Under the pieces are notes generated by a model. The model saw only the letters and a program-made list of their open reading frames with translations, did not search any database and was not told where the DNA came from. DNA of 64,000 nucleotides from Owenia fusiformis (Eukaryota > Annelida > Polychaeta > Sabellida > Oweniidae): NCBI GenBank assembly GCA_903813345.2, contig CAIIXF020000006.1, forward strand, positions 10,356,348 through 10,420,347, given 5' to 3'. Position numbers and translations under genes: made by a program. Below, one piece after another: positions 12,901 through 23,239 of this stretch. Within the stretch, counting starts at the first letter, position 1. Every line of letters starts with the position of its first letter.

Positions 12901-14144
12901 ATTGTAGAGAATCCTTGAGTGTTGTCAATGACATACTTATGTATGGTAACCGTATCACTATACCGGCTGCATGTCGCAATAATATTCTTGATCAAATTCA
13001 CGAGGGTCACTTCGGAATTCACAAATGCCGTGAACGCGCCAATGCGACAGTATGGTGGCCAGGGCTTACATCACAAATCAAAGAATTGGTGGCCAAATGT
13101 AAGCACTGCCAAATTTTGAAACCTAAACAGAGAAGTGAACCATTAATTCCAACAAAATTACCAGATCGCCCCTGGCAGCAATTAGCAACTGATTTATGTG
13201 AATGCTTCAAGAAGCAATATTTAGTCACAGTTGATTACTATTCTCGCTATCTAGAAATTGCTCATGTTAGGGGTAGTGTCACAACAACTCAAATCATAAA
13301 CAAACTCAAAAAGATATTTGCCAGGAATGGTATCCCTGAAGTGTTAGTATCAGATAATGGACCACAGTTTAGCTCAAAACAATTTGCAGATTTCGCAAAA
13401 GAGTTTGATTTTAAACATGTAACATCAAGTCCCAGATACAGTCAAAGTAACGGTCTTGCAGAAAGAGCCGTCCAAACTGCCAAACGTATTCTCAAATCAG
13501 AAGACCCCTTAAGCTCCCTTATGAATTATCGGGCCACTCCAGTCAGTTCTACAGGTAAAACGCCAAGTCAATTACTCTATGGTAGACAAATCAGAACTAA
13601 ACTGCCAGTTTCGCCTGAGAATCTAAACCCAAATTGGCCTGATAAACAGGAAGTTCAAAACAATGATGCTAAAGCAAAATCACTGTATGCCAAACATTTT
13701 AACAGATCTCATGGTGCAAGAAAACTTGAGAAACTGTCCCCTGGACAGTCTGTGAGAGTGAAGCTTGATCAGGAAAAGGCATGGAGTAAACCATATAAGG
13801 TTCTCAATCAAGCTCACACTCCTAGGTCATACATTATCAAAAGTGACAGTGGAACTTTGTTCAGGAGAAATCGTAGACATTTGATGCCAACAGGCCATGA
13901 TCCTACTCCTACTCCTGAACGGGGTTCTAAAATTCTTAAACCAATGGTGTTTTTCTCGAGTAAACATCCCAAGGAGGGAGGGATAGATGGTGGTGGTCAA
14001 AATACTAATAATGTTCCACTTACTAGTAATACTACACCAGTCTCTCATAGCTCTATTATCACCGAACCAAGTTCTAGTTCTCCATTAAGGAAATCAAAGA
14101 GGATTGTAAATCAGCCAAAATGGCTCAAAGACTATGTAACTTGA
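9963..14144 (+). CDS. Gag-Pol polyprotein (Ty3/gypsy)
   Basis: 1393 codons in one frame. Gag covers about residues 1-230 and ends in two zinc knuckles at 231-243 (CX2CX3HX4C) and 250-263 (CX2CX4HX4C). The protease has the IDTGAD motif near 332-337. Reverse transcriptase spans about 480-770, with catalytic Asp in 'TLDATGG' (582) and 'FMDD' (644-645). RNase H follows with Asp791, Glu832 and 'TDHKPL' (857-862). Integrase has an HHCC finger (His1016, His1020, Cys1046, Cys1049) and a DDE core at Asp1077, Asp1131 and Glu1167 with 35 residues between the last two. A short GPY/F-like tail follows. No chromodomain or envelope frame is seen. Gag and Pol are fused with no frameshift or stop, so processing must rely on the protease. 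All catalytic residues I can check are present, which suggests an active copy. Confidence 0.97.
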   Translation: MAKIQPPNPFNFDKPNEWIAWRERFLRFRLATKLNKEDDITQVSQLIYIMGQSAEDIYKQFTFEPLPVAEDGQILDPPDNRYNFDAVLGKFDNYFVPKINIIHERRVFNLRQLGESETMEEYIRDLYKLSQHCSFVDRNEMIRDKIIVSIKDRDLSERVQTLAMTCDLTLEKTIELVRSHELIISQSQAEGRPTDTSNVDFVRKRPPQQRATRQNYRKQDQAQHKADKHKCDRCGYIHRNDKCPAKGKTCHNCKKLNHFSSVCKSNKKSVDKRVVHECYDECAEADLDTTEFHVGELVHLVDSAKSLIVDRHTEPPWRVTLPICGKLMSFKIDTGADVNVMSNKAYECLTPKPRLQRHDGPPLKSVGGVIDTRGYFITNSNLDGTKFSMRIFVLNGPKCDNLLCRRSAKMLNLVTKNVHVVTQTSQSEAGKIGSDPGNHRNKTTMPPSNNTSEMPGHVKDPINDNELYGEVGTMKCEPVKIELKQDAEPYAVVVPRRVPFPIMKPLQEKLESMESNGIIAKITEPTEWCSPMVPVVSKSGKIRVTVDFRKLNKSVKRERFVLPTIDCILQKLSGSSVFSTLDATGGFHQVPLSEVSQRLTTFITPFGRYVYKKMPQGISLAPEIFQREMSRILQNCSGVAVFMDDIIVHGKNVEDHDKNLKQVLQRIKQSGLVLNKAKCHYRKPELVFLGHKISANGVSPDPAKVAAIVEMEIPENVEELRRFLGMINWIGRFIPNLSTMLHPLNELLRKDTIWTWGKAQMDAFETVKQKVSSKPVLRYYDINKPSRVSADSSCYGLGGVLEQQHGTDWFPVHYCSRSLTDAERRYAQIEKELLAGVWSMEKFSQYLVGLESFVYVTDHKPLVPIINQKDLDQTPVRCQRMLIRLMRFNCIAEYRPGKTLVIADTLSRKPLSSMESNTVESVTEYETFIYDNLPVAKSRLENIRDLSQIDPEISTVMNYVLHGWPEYYKDVKEVAKRYYDCRESLSVVNDILMYGNRITIPAACRNNILDQIHEGHFGIHKCRERANATVWWPGLTSQIKELVAKCKHCQILKPKQRSEPLIPTKLPDRPWQQLATDLCECFKKQYLVTVDYYSRYLEIAHVRGSVTTTQIINKLKKIFARNGIPEVLVSDNGPQFSSKQFADFAKEFDFKHVTSSPRYSQSNGLAERAVQTAKRILKSEDPLSSLMNYRATPVSSTGKTPSQLLYGRQIRTKLPVSPENLNPNWPDKQEVQNNDAKAKSLYAKHFNRSHGARKLEKLSPGQSVRVKLDQEKAWSKPYKVLNQAHTPRSYIIKSDSGTLFRRNRRHLMPTGHDPTPTPERGSKILKPMVFFSSKHPKEGGIDGGGQNTNNVPLTSNTTPVSHSSIITEPSSSSPLRKSKRIVNQPKWLKDYVT

Positions 14145-14579
14145 AATAATACTTTTCATGCATATAGACTGTCAAGACTCAAAAGGCAGTAGTGTACATT
14201 CAGACATTAAATGACTAAGCTCATAATAATGTACACATAGTTAACAGTTTGTTTAGATAATGATCTTATAAAATGTTCAAACAACACAGATTGGTGTGGA
14301 TTATGTTTTATAATGCATGTTTTATTTTAAACATTTGTATTGATTATATGTAAGACAATCTTTTGTTAGAGATGTGTATAAGAAAAACAAAATCAGCATA
14401 CAGTATTTTCTACTACCGTATTCAACATGATAAGTGCACAGGGTGAATACAGGTTTGAGACATGGACTCATAAGCAGTGAATATTGACTTTATACCCTGC
14501 TATATATATCTACAGATGAAGACTCTCAAAATTGTAGACACTTTTGAACATTTAAACATAGACTCATAAAATACTTCAA

Positions 14580-14595
14580 AAAGAAAAAAGGGAGA
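14580..14595 (+). other. Polypurine tract
   Basis: An A/G-only run, AAGAAAAAAGGGAGA, ends exactly at the 3' LTR. It is the expected primer for plus-strand DNA synthesis. Confidence 0.85.
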
Positions 14596-14747
14596 TGTCA
14601 TGTAATCGTCTGATTGTATTGTTGGGCTGGCAAGCCATACTTATTTTGTATTACGTCATGATCGGGGCTTACGCCATATTGAAATAAACTGGACAAAGTC
14701 AGCCAATATATCTCTTAGTGTTATTCGAAATATAACGTAACAGAACA
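14596..14747 (+). repeat. 3' LTR
   Basis: By eye the same over 152 bp as the 5' LTR. It is followed by the target duplication AATGG. Confidence 0.95.
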
Positions 14748-15054
14748 AATGGTTACCTGTAATTTGCAGGCGGGCAGGCGACCCAGGCGGGCGCTTTTAT
14801 TTTTCTCATAGGGGTGGTAGGATCAAAAACACATTCCAAAATTATTTTATTGCATGATTATCTTTGAGATTCTGTCGTCGTGTAACTATATTGCTAACCA
14901 CAATTGGAAAAAGTTCCCTACCCGAATTAAAAGTAACCAAATTGTCGTTGAAAATAAGAAATCGTGTTTACTGAAGCAAGGTTGGGATGTGTAATTGGGA
15001 GGAATCAGGGCAATCCGCTCGAGGTTCGTTTTTTCTTGTTCTTCACAAGATAGC

Positions 15055-15170
15055 ACCCATTTGTTATCCCATCGAACGAAGTTCGGAGGGATATAGGGAA
15101 AGCCTCCGTCCGTCCGTCCGTAAGTCCTTCCGTACGTCCGTCCGTCCGTCTGTCCGGGCAATAACTCAAA
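15055..15170 (-). repeat. Pearl-type tail with (CCGT)n microsatellite
   Basis: ATCCCATCGAACGAAGTTCG GAGGGATATAGGG is followed by repeated CCGT/CCGTC. In reverse orientation it matches the tail of the element ending at 24716 and of the one near 50935. Only the tail is left here. The rest of 14753-15740 has no recognised feature. Confidence 0.7.
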
Positions 15171-15750
15171 TACCTTAATCGCTGCATGCATATGTGACCG
15201 TTGATACAAATGACATTTTGATTTTGTAAGGTTTGTATTTGAACAGGTATACTCTTTCATATTTTGCTTTTGCACAAGAAATGCGTAATACAAAAAACAA
15301 AAAGCAACTTATTTTTTTGTTAACTTCTTGTCGAATTTGGGTATTTAATTAATTTGTCACTTTTCCTTAAGAACTACCATTCAATTAATCTTTGAATACA
15401 GATACACGTGTTGAACTGAAGTCTGTGCCATTATTCAAAAGCATAATTTTGTTTTTCACATAGAAGTATTAAACCAATGGTGTCTTCACTTTCGCTAATG
15501 ATTTTCCTCGTCGGCATGGCCAATAGCATTGGTTTAGATATTGCTAGATAACGAGAAAAATTGAGGGAGTATACTAATATCATTGCATGGGTTAATTACA
15601 TACTATTATATGATTCTTTTTATCAGGTTTTGGTAAAAATATAATTTTATCATTTTTTCACTTTACCTCATTCTGAATTTTTCATGTTTTGGCGTCTTCA
15701 CTGTTAAGATCACTTTTGCAATTTTACATAAGGGCCTAGCTGGCACTTAC

Positions 15751-15843
15751 CTTCCTCCCTAATGCATGCAATCCCACCACAACTTGAGTCATATTCTGGT
15801 TTTCAAACAAATCTACAGTTTGAAACAAATCGCTTCTTGCCAC
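15751..15843 (-). CDS. Gene A exon 5
   Basis: 31 codons, phase 0 at both ends: VARSDLFQTVDLFENQNM then TQVVVGLHALGRK. These match the end of the CH domain (DLFQTVDL..., ALGR). The acceptor is ATTTCAG and the donor is GTAAGT. The frame entering this exon is wrong unless the exon 4 deletion is bypassed. Confidence 0.85.
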
Positions 15844-15984
15844 CTGAAATAAAATTGAACAAAATATAGGCCTGCTGATCACAGACACGGGAACAAGAGT
15901 TCATCCCCCTCCCACTCACTATGTATTAGGTAGAAAACATTGCACAGTGAGTGGGGGGGGATTTAAATCTTATTCCTGGGTCTG

Positions 15985-18140
15985 TGCTGCTGACGAAGCC
16001 CCATGGGACAAAGCACTTTCTGCTGATATAGCCCATTGGGACATTGCACTATATGCTGAAAAAGCCCATTGGGACGTTGCATGCAATATATGCTGATAAA
16101 GCACATTGAGACATTGCACTATATGCTGATATAGCCCATTGGAACATTGCACTACATGCTAATAAAGCCCATAGAGACATTGTATTATGTGCTGATATTG
16201 CACAATGGGACATTGCACTTTATGCGGATAAAGCCCACTTGGACATTGTACTATATGCTGATGAAGCCCATTGGGACATTGCAATGTTGATAAAGCCAAA
16301 TGGTATATTGCACTGTATGCTGATAAAGTCCAATGGGACATTGCACTATAAGCTGATAAAGCCCATTAGGACATTGCATTATGTGGTGATATAGCCCAAT
16401 GAGACATTGCACTGAGTGCTTATGAAGCCCATGGGGACATTGCACTATATGCTGATAAAGCCCATTGGGACATTGCATTATGCGCTGATATAGCCCAATG
16501 AGACATTGCACTGAGTGCTTATGAAGCCCATTGGGACATTGTATTATGCGCTGATATACCACATTGGGACATTGCACTATATGCGGATAAAGCCCACTGG
16601 GACATTGCACTATATACTAATGGAGCCCATTGGGACATTGCACTATATACTGATAAAGCCCATTGGGACATTGTATTATGTGCTGATATAGCACATTGGG
16701 ACATTGCACTATATGCAGATAAAGCCCACTGGGAAATTGCACTATATGCTAATGGAGCCCTATGCGACATTGCACTATATGCTGATAAAGCCCATCGGGA
16801 CATTGCAATATATGTTGCTAAAGCCCAGTGGTATATTGCACTGTATGCTGATAAAGTCCAATGGGACATTGCACTATAGGCTGATAAAGCCCATTGGGAC
16901 ATTGTATTATATGCTGATATAGCCCATTTGGACATTGCACTATATGCTATTGGAGCCCATTGGGAAATTGCACTATATGCTGATGAAGCCCATCGGGACA
17001 TTGCATTATGCGCTGATATAGCCCAATGGGACATTGCACTATATGCTAATGGAGCCCATTGGGACATTGCACTGTATGCTGATAAAGCCCATTGGGACAG
17101 TGCATCATGCGCTGATATAGCGCAATGGGACATTGCACTATATGCTAATGGAGCCCATTGGGACATTGCACTATATGCAGATAAAGCCCAATGGGACATT
17201 GCACTGTATGCTGATAAAGTCCAATGGGCATTGCACTATATAAGCTGATAAAGGCCATTTGGACATTGCCATTTGGACTATATGTTGATAAAGCCCACTG
17301 GTACATTGCACTTTATGCTGATGAAGCCCAATAGGACATTGCACTGTATGCTGATAAAGTCCAATGGGCATTGCATTATATAACCTGATAAAGGCCATTT
17401 GGCCATTGCATTATGCGCTGATATAGCCCATTGGGACATTGCACTATGTTGAGAAAGCCCACTAGTACATTGCACTTTATGCTGATAAAGCCCCTTGGGA
17501 CATTGCACTATATGTTGATAAAGCCCATTGGGAAATTGCACTATATGCTGATACAGCCAATTGGGGTATTGCACTATATTCTGATATAGCTCATTGGGAT
17601 ATTGGACTATATGCTGATAAAGCCTATTGGGACATTGCAATATATGTTGATAAAGCCCATTGGGATATTGCACTATATGCTGATATAGCCCATTGGGACA
17701 TTGCACTATATTCTGATATAGTTCATTTGGGATATTTCACTATATGCTGATAAAGCCCATTTGGACATTGCAATATATGTTGATAACGCCAATTGGGACA
17801 TTGCACTATATGCTGATAGAGCCCATTGGGATATTGCACTATATGCGGAAAAGCCCCATTGGGACATTGCAATATATGTCGATGAAGTCCATTGGGACAT
17901 TGCAATGTATGTTGATAAAGTCCATTGGGGAAAATGCACAATATGCTGATAAGAGAACTGGGACATTGCACTATATGCTAATAAAGCCCATTGGGACATT
18001 GCACTATATACTGATAAAGCCCATTGGAATATTGCACTATATGCTGATAAAGCCCATTTGGGACATTGCACTACATGCTGATAAAGCCCATTGGGACATT
18101 GCATTATGTGCTGCTATAGCCCATTGGGACATTATCAGCT
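15985..18140. repeat. 33-bp satellite array (about 65 copies)
   Basis: The unit is close to GCCCATTGGGACATTGCACT plus ATATGCTGATAAA, repeated for about 2.15 kb in gene A's intron 4. Three variants (GATAAAGCC, GATATAGCC, AATGGAGCC) alternate. Between about 16978 and 17200 they form a regular 99-bp three-unit higher-order repeat. Because 33 is a multiple of three, long open frames run through on both strands (11-residue periods), the longest being 226 codons on the minus strand. I regard these as by-products of the period. Confidence 0.9.
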
Positions 18141-18634
18141 TTGAATATTTTATGATAAAATAGGATTAAAGGTAGAATCAGATCTATAATTACTGACCAA
18201 ATTGCGAGCAGCAAATGAATGTATCGTTGTAAAAATCTTTAGTTTTCCTCAAATAATCTAGTTTCAAATGTGAAATATAAAAGTGCTCCCCCAAGCTGGA
18301 CAAAAAATAAACATGATTTTTCAAAATTAAAATACCCAATACATCTAGATCTCATTAAACCTTTATGTCACATTTAAGTATTTTAAGAGTATGATACTTT
18401 GGTGCCATATTCAATCCTAGCGTTACTGGACTTCAAACATAAGTGAATGTTATCCGCAAATTACTATTTACACATTGCATAATAATATTATATAGTTAAT
18501 TTTCTTTGGTAAAAAGAAACATATGAGTTAAGAAATAATTTCTCATTTTTTGTGTTTTTATGAAAAATAGCATATGTTCCCAAAGCTGGACAAATCTTTC
18601 GATGTCAACCCGTGATATTGCATGTTTAACATAC

Positions 18635-18739
18635 CCCATAACTATAGCATCCATCAAGGAATTTGCCAATATTTTCCATTTGTTTAATTTACCAGTGTTG
18701 ATTGTCTTCACACTTCCAGTTTTTAATACGTTTATAAGG
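18635..18739 (-). pseudogene. Gene A exon 4 with 7-base deletion
   Basis: It starts LINVLKTGSVKTINTGKLN, in register with gene B's LINALRPGSVKKINAG. After that the conserved block MENIGKFLDGCYSYG is present only in a different frame. The exon is 105 bases against 112 in gene B. The donor GTATG at 18633-18634 follows GGG exactly where gene B's does. Confidence 0.8.
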
Positions 18740-19690
18740 CTGTAATTAAAAATGCATGCAAAACATGGTTATATGATGTAAACGATGAAATCAAGAATAT
18801 GTTATTATACCATTTCTGTTATATCATTTATAACCTACATTATTTCATACCTTTAATTATGCAATCAGAAGCAGTTTTCAAAATGAAATGCGACAAATAT
18901 AATTGTCTCGCCTTGCACACAGTGCACTGGTACGAACAAATCCACGACAAATTGAAGTTATATGTAAAAATTATTGAATATAAAGAAACTATATATACAG
19001 GGATGGCCATAAAAATGTGACACAGCATCATTCTTAAAATATTTAAGTTCAAACAATGAAACATGTGTTTTCACCAAAAGATGGGGAATGGGGACTTTAA
19101 TATGTATATTCACGTGCCACATATCTTGAATGCTATAGAAGTTATTTTTAGATATTTTTAGATTGTAATGTCACAATTCAGAAAAAGAAAGAAATCTGTC
19201 TGTCTTCTGAAATCTGTGTTTAATGTGCCTACCCTTATCAGCGATTGCTCTCGATCTGTATAAAGTCCATAATTAACATACTTAGTCATCCTTACACTTT
19301 AGCTACTATTTATGCATATCTAATCCTCATTGTTTTTAATAAACCGGATGTGTAATACGCTAATTGTCATAACCTAGTCACACAATTCCTACGATTCTTC
19401 AGGTAAATCATACAGAAATACAAATAAAAGTCACAATATTGATAAAATGTGATATCATATTTGAATTCTACAGGTAAATTGTATCTGGAATTGTGGTTTC
19501 AAAAATTATATCAACTTTGAAAATTTAATTTTCTATGAAAATGTGACTTCAAGGTCGGGTAGATTTCAATAGACCCTATGTTATAAAATCAAAACCCCAT
19601 GTTCACACCGGAATAGCCTGACAACGGTAAAGTCAGATACCGTTGTCACAAATGGCGGACATAACCGTCGCTTCAATAAGATTTTCATGA
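18740..19690. other. Gene A intron 3, right-hand noncoding with interspersed repeat and hairpin
   Basis: About 140 bp at 19116-19256 are repeated in direct orientation at 24986-25130 (around 85% identical by eye). A perfect 11-bp stem TGACAACGGTA/TACCGTTGTCA lies at 19618-19648. Confidence 0.55.
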
Positions 19691-19699
19691 ACAGTATGT

Positions 19700-20140
19700 T
19701 TGTTTAATAGAGCACCTAGACTAAATTCCTTTGGAACAACAATCAATCAATCAATCTTTCTGCCCAAGAGAATAATCAGTTCAACGTCCCTGATTAATTT
19801 AACAAGGTCTCAAGAAATCACTCTCAACAGAGCTCGTGTTGACTTATTTTTGAAAGCAAGACTTTTTGCACACCAATTTACATTTATAGACTCGGCTCAT
19901 TGTTCTTGCGGCAAACCTGAAACACTAAAACATTTATTTTTCAAGTGTCCTCTATGCCAAATTAATAGGCATGCCCTGATGGAAGAGGTCAACAATAATT
20001 TTTATAATAAGATCAGCCAACTAACAAACATGGATGATAAACTTAATTTTCTCTTATATGGTGATGAGACATTATCCCTAGCAGAACTAAGTAAACTTCT
20101 TATCATCGTCAGCAATTTTCTCCATGACAACAAGACATAG
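19700..20140 (+). pseudogene. LINE ORF2 C-terminal fragment 1
   Basis: An open frame of 146 codons. Residues about 67-90 contain the CxCGxxETLKHLFFxCPxxxxxR signature found downstream of the reverse transcriptase in many non-LTR retrotransposons. The RT itself is missing, so this is a 5'-truncated insertion in gene A's intron. The 5' boundary is not visible. Confidence 0.6.
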
Positions 20141-20503
20141 CAAAGAGGTTTCATCTAAGCCCTGAGAACTCATAATATATTCATCTTGTTTTTTACACAT
20201 CTACTTGGCACAAACCCTTTGGTCCCTGGGATACCCCTCGATGCACAGTCGTCCTCAAACAGCTAAATACTGTACTTAATTTTTACATGTAAGTGATGGC
20301 CAACCTTCACTTGAAAGTTGACAGAAAGATAAGTCAAGGAGACTTCAAATAAGAGAGCTGCCATGAAGCCTTATTCCTGAAAAAATACATAATAAATTTT
20401 GAAAATTCCTTTTAGGGGTTAATAAATATACTTAGTTATGCGGTAAAACACGATTTAGGAAGATTTCTTTAGCTATTCACTTATATATTCCATTAAATAT
20501 TGG

Positions 20504-21174
20504 TTGAAGTGTGTGCATCAAACAAACGTAGATAGTTTAATAAATATATCATTTCGGGATAAGAATAACATATTTGTCAAACATATGGAATGCATATTAA
20601 AGTATTTTAATTTTGAACATGTTTTTGAAAACAAAAGTACGTTTGGAATAAAAAATCTTCTAAAAGCAATTAAACTTGAAATGCAAAGAAAATATATAGA
20701 ATATAATGGTAGAGCCATTAGAGAAAATAGAAAACTCGGAAATTATATGAAAACTGATTACAAACTTGAAAGATATTTAACTTTAAGTGTGAACAAAAGG
20801 TTAATTTTTAAAATGGTCGGGTTTAGATTAGCAAACCATAATATTCAAGAATTGAAACAGGGAGACGAGAGAAAGAAAAAGATGGCACTAAACAGAATCG
20901 ACTTGAAGTAAAAGACAGAATTTGCCAAATTTGCAATAAGGGGGAAGTGGAAGATGAAAAGCATTTCCTTCTTTTATGCGATGGTTATAAAGATTGTAGA
21001 TATGAATTTTTTAACAATCTAAGTTTTATTGATTCATTTAAAAATATGTCGGATGAAGAAAAGTTTAAGTTTTTAATGATTTCAGATGATTATAAAATTG
21101 TAAACGAATTGATACATTTTATAAAATCAATAAACTTTTCAATCAGCGTCGGGAGCTATTTGAAAAAGGAATAA
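20504..21174 (+). pseudogene. LINE ORF2 C-terminal fragment 2, frameshifted
   Basis: The first frame (20504-20911) carries 'RLIFKMVGFRLANHNIQEL', and the second (from about 20895) reads 'RICQICNKGEVEDEKHFLLL' then CDGYKDCR. Together they match the thumb/post-RT region with the CxxC...EDExHFLxxC signature of LINE ORF2 proteins. One frameshift near 20890 splits them. It is a different family from the copy at 19700. No RT core remains. Confidence 0.65.
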
Positions 21175-21179
21175 ACTAG

Positions 21180-22610
21180 TTTGTAAGATAGTTATGTTTA
21201 AAGTCCCCGTCTAAAGTTTGAAAATATTTTTTTATCATCCATTTACTATTTGTCAGGACTTAAAAAGTGATTTTAGAGATTTTTGAACAAAAAAAAATTT
21301 TTGAAAAAAAAGTTGTGAGCATTTCATTTCTCAAATATTCAAATTTCCCGCCATTTTACAAAAAAAGTTGAAATTTCTTAATCATCAAATATTTCTTAAT
21401 GCATTTCAAAAAAGATTATCTTTTTAACACCAATGCAAAGGTTGAACAAAGGACACACTATTTCAATAATAAAATGCCATATTTAATGGGCCACTTCAAT
21501 GTTTTAGAATATCAAAAATATTTTGAAACATTAGTGATGTCACTAAGGTACCAAAAACTTTTTGAAAAAAATTGAAATTTTTTTTTCGATGTCAATCTTT
21601 TCTAAATATGTTAGACTTTCATAAAAAACCAATGTTGATTGCCTAACCAGGTTAAAAGGAAGAATGAATTATATTTTAGATATCATTGTACCATTGGTTT
21701 CTATGAGAACTAAAATTTTGAAATGCATTTTTCTAAGAACCATTTTCATGCACTGCTAAGTTCATTTCTTGCTTATTTATAAACCGATTTTCTTAATGTT
21801 TTCGGCAAAAAACACGGGAGGATGAATGCTATGCATTGGTATGAATTGTAGCTAATTAGAAGATATGAGTGACCTCTAAAAGTTGGTTTTAAATAAATTC
21901 ACAAATTTTGGAACAAAAAGTCTATCAAAAACCACTTTTTGAAATTTAAAAAAAAAGTTTCACATATCACACTTTGATAACGTTGGGTAAGACTACAATA
22001 TAAGCCAAAGTGGTTTAAACTTTATATGGGGCCTTTAAATATTAGTTTAACAATGCTTACAATGCATTTTACTGTATAACTCTATAATTATGTCTTGTAA
22101 TTGGTTTTGTGAGGAAGTCAATTGTTTTGGCTTGAAACACAATAAAATCTTGAATCTTTATCTACATAAAGATAATATGAAAATAAATCCACTAGAACTG
22201 ATGAATGTCAAAATTTAAGGGAACTTTCTACTGTCTGTAATGTTATCTGACCCGAATTAGCCACCTGGTGGTGAAACTGGTAACTACCTACAGGCATCTG
22301 GGTTATCGAGAAAGATAATGTCAAAACAGTGAAAACAAATAATTTAACATAAAGTTATTGAAATTATTATAAATTCCTTATAATTTCAATAGCTGTGTTT
22401 TATATGTCTCTGGTTTTGGCGGCCGCATCACATGTCTTGCGTCAAGCAATAACACGCATCATTTGACGAATTGAAATTATATGGTTTATACCCACAAAAA
22501 GTTAGAACTTTATTCTCATTATGCACACTTTAAACTGGAATATATGTGTCCCATTTTTATTTGCTCGCCCTGTATATATTATATATACCATAAATATCTA
22601 AATTATACAT
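21180..22610. other. AT-rich intron DNA, no feature seen
   Basis: Rest of gene A intron 3. No open frame, repeat or motif that I can support. Confidence 0.4.
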
Positions 22611-22612
22611 AC

Positions 22613-22674
22613 TTGCATAAAATGACTCCATCTTTCAATGCTTCTTGGAAGCTTTTCTCATTGTCCGCTCCGTC
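22613..22674 (-). CDS. Gene A exon 3
   Basis: 62 bases starting at phase 0 and encoding DGADNEKSFQEALKDGVILC, the conserved 'LKDG..LC' core of CH domains. It ends two bases into an Asn codon completed by exon 4. The acceptor is TTTTTCAG and the donor is GTATGT. Confidence 0.85.
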
Positions 22675-23239
22675 CTGAAAAAGCCATTTGATTCATTCTA
22701 TTTCTTTAAACCTTTAAGTTCTCTTTCCACAGATCCATCTCCTTTTCAACAATAATTCCTATTTCCTCGCATTTCCTCATTGGTTTGAAAAAATGCTACC
22801 CCGGTTGCCATAGCCTTGTAATTTGTAAACGAAGCTGAACAAGCAGAATCAAACTCAAACTTTTGGAAAAGGTAATGACATTGAAAGTTAAGCCTATTAA
22901 TCGTTTGTTGCTTAAAAGAAGTTATCAACATTCATATTTCCAAGACTGAACACAGCTAGATGATACCATGATGATACAAATTGGAGTTAGCATCATTCAA
23001 GATCAGATTGTGGACGAAATTTCATTTTCAACTAAATCATAGGCTTTCAAGAGAAGGGTGTGAAAAATGCTATTTCTACATATTCCAAGCAAAAAGCTTA
23101 TTTTGTATTTTTCATATACAAAAAGAATAACCAGAACAACGGCAACGCCAAAGCGTAGCAAATCCCATCGAACAGAAATGGCTGGCATTTTTGCATACGA
23201 AATATATAGCAAATATCATTAAATAACACCCATAAGAAA

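Larger units (their letters stand above)
9442..14747 (+). mobile_element. Intact Ty3/gypsy LTR retrotransposon
   Basis: Complete element: two 152-bp LTRs that I read as identical, a 5-bp target duplication AATGG (9437-9441, 14748-14752), a primer-binding site starting TGGTGTCAAACG directly after the 5' LTR, a polypurine tract directly before the 3' LTR, and one uninterrupted gag-pol frame. Identical LTRs and an open frame mean very recent insertion. It sits antisense in intron 5 of gene A, directly against the target duplication of the composite element to its left. Confidence 0.97.

Noticed and set aside
9963-14144. Retroviral (envelope-bearing) provirus
   Set aside because: No envelope frame exists between the pol stop at 14144 and the LTR at 14596. 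It is an LTR retrotransposon.
16519-17248. Long open frames in the 33-bp array (226 codons minus, 106 codons plus) as repeat-protein genes
   Set aside because: Open frames follow automatically from a period divisible by three, occur on both strands and in several frames, and lie inside an intron of gene A with no splice or start context.
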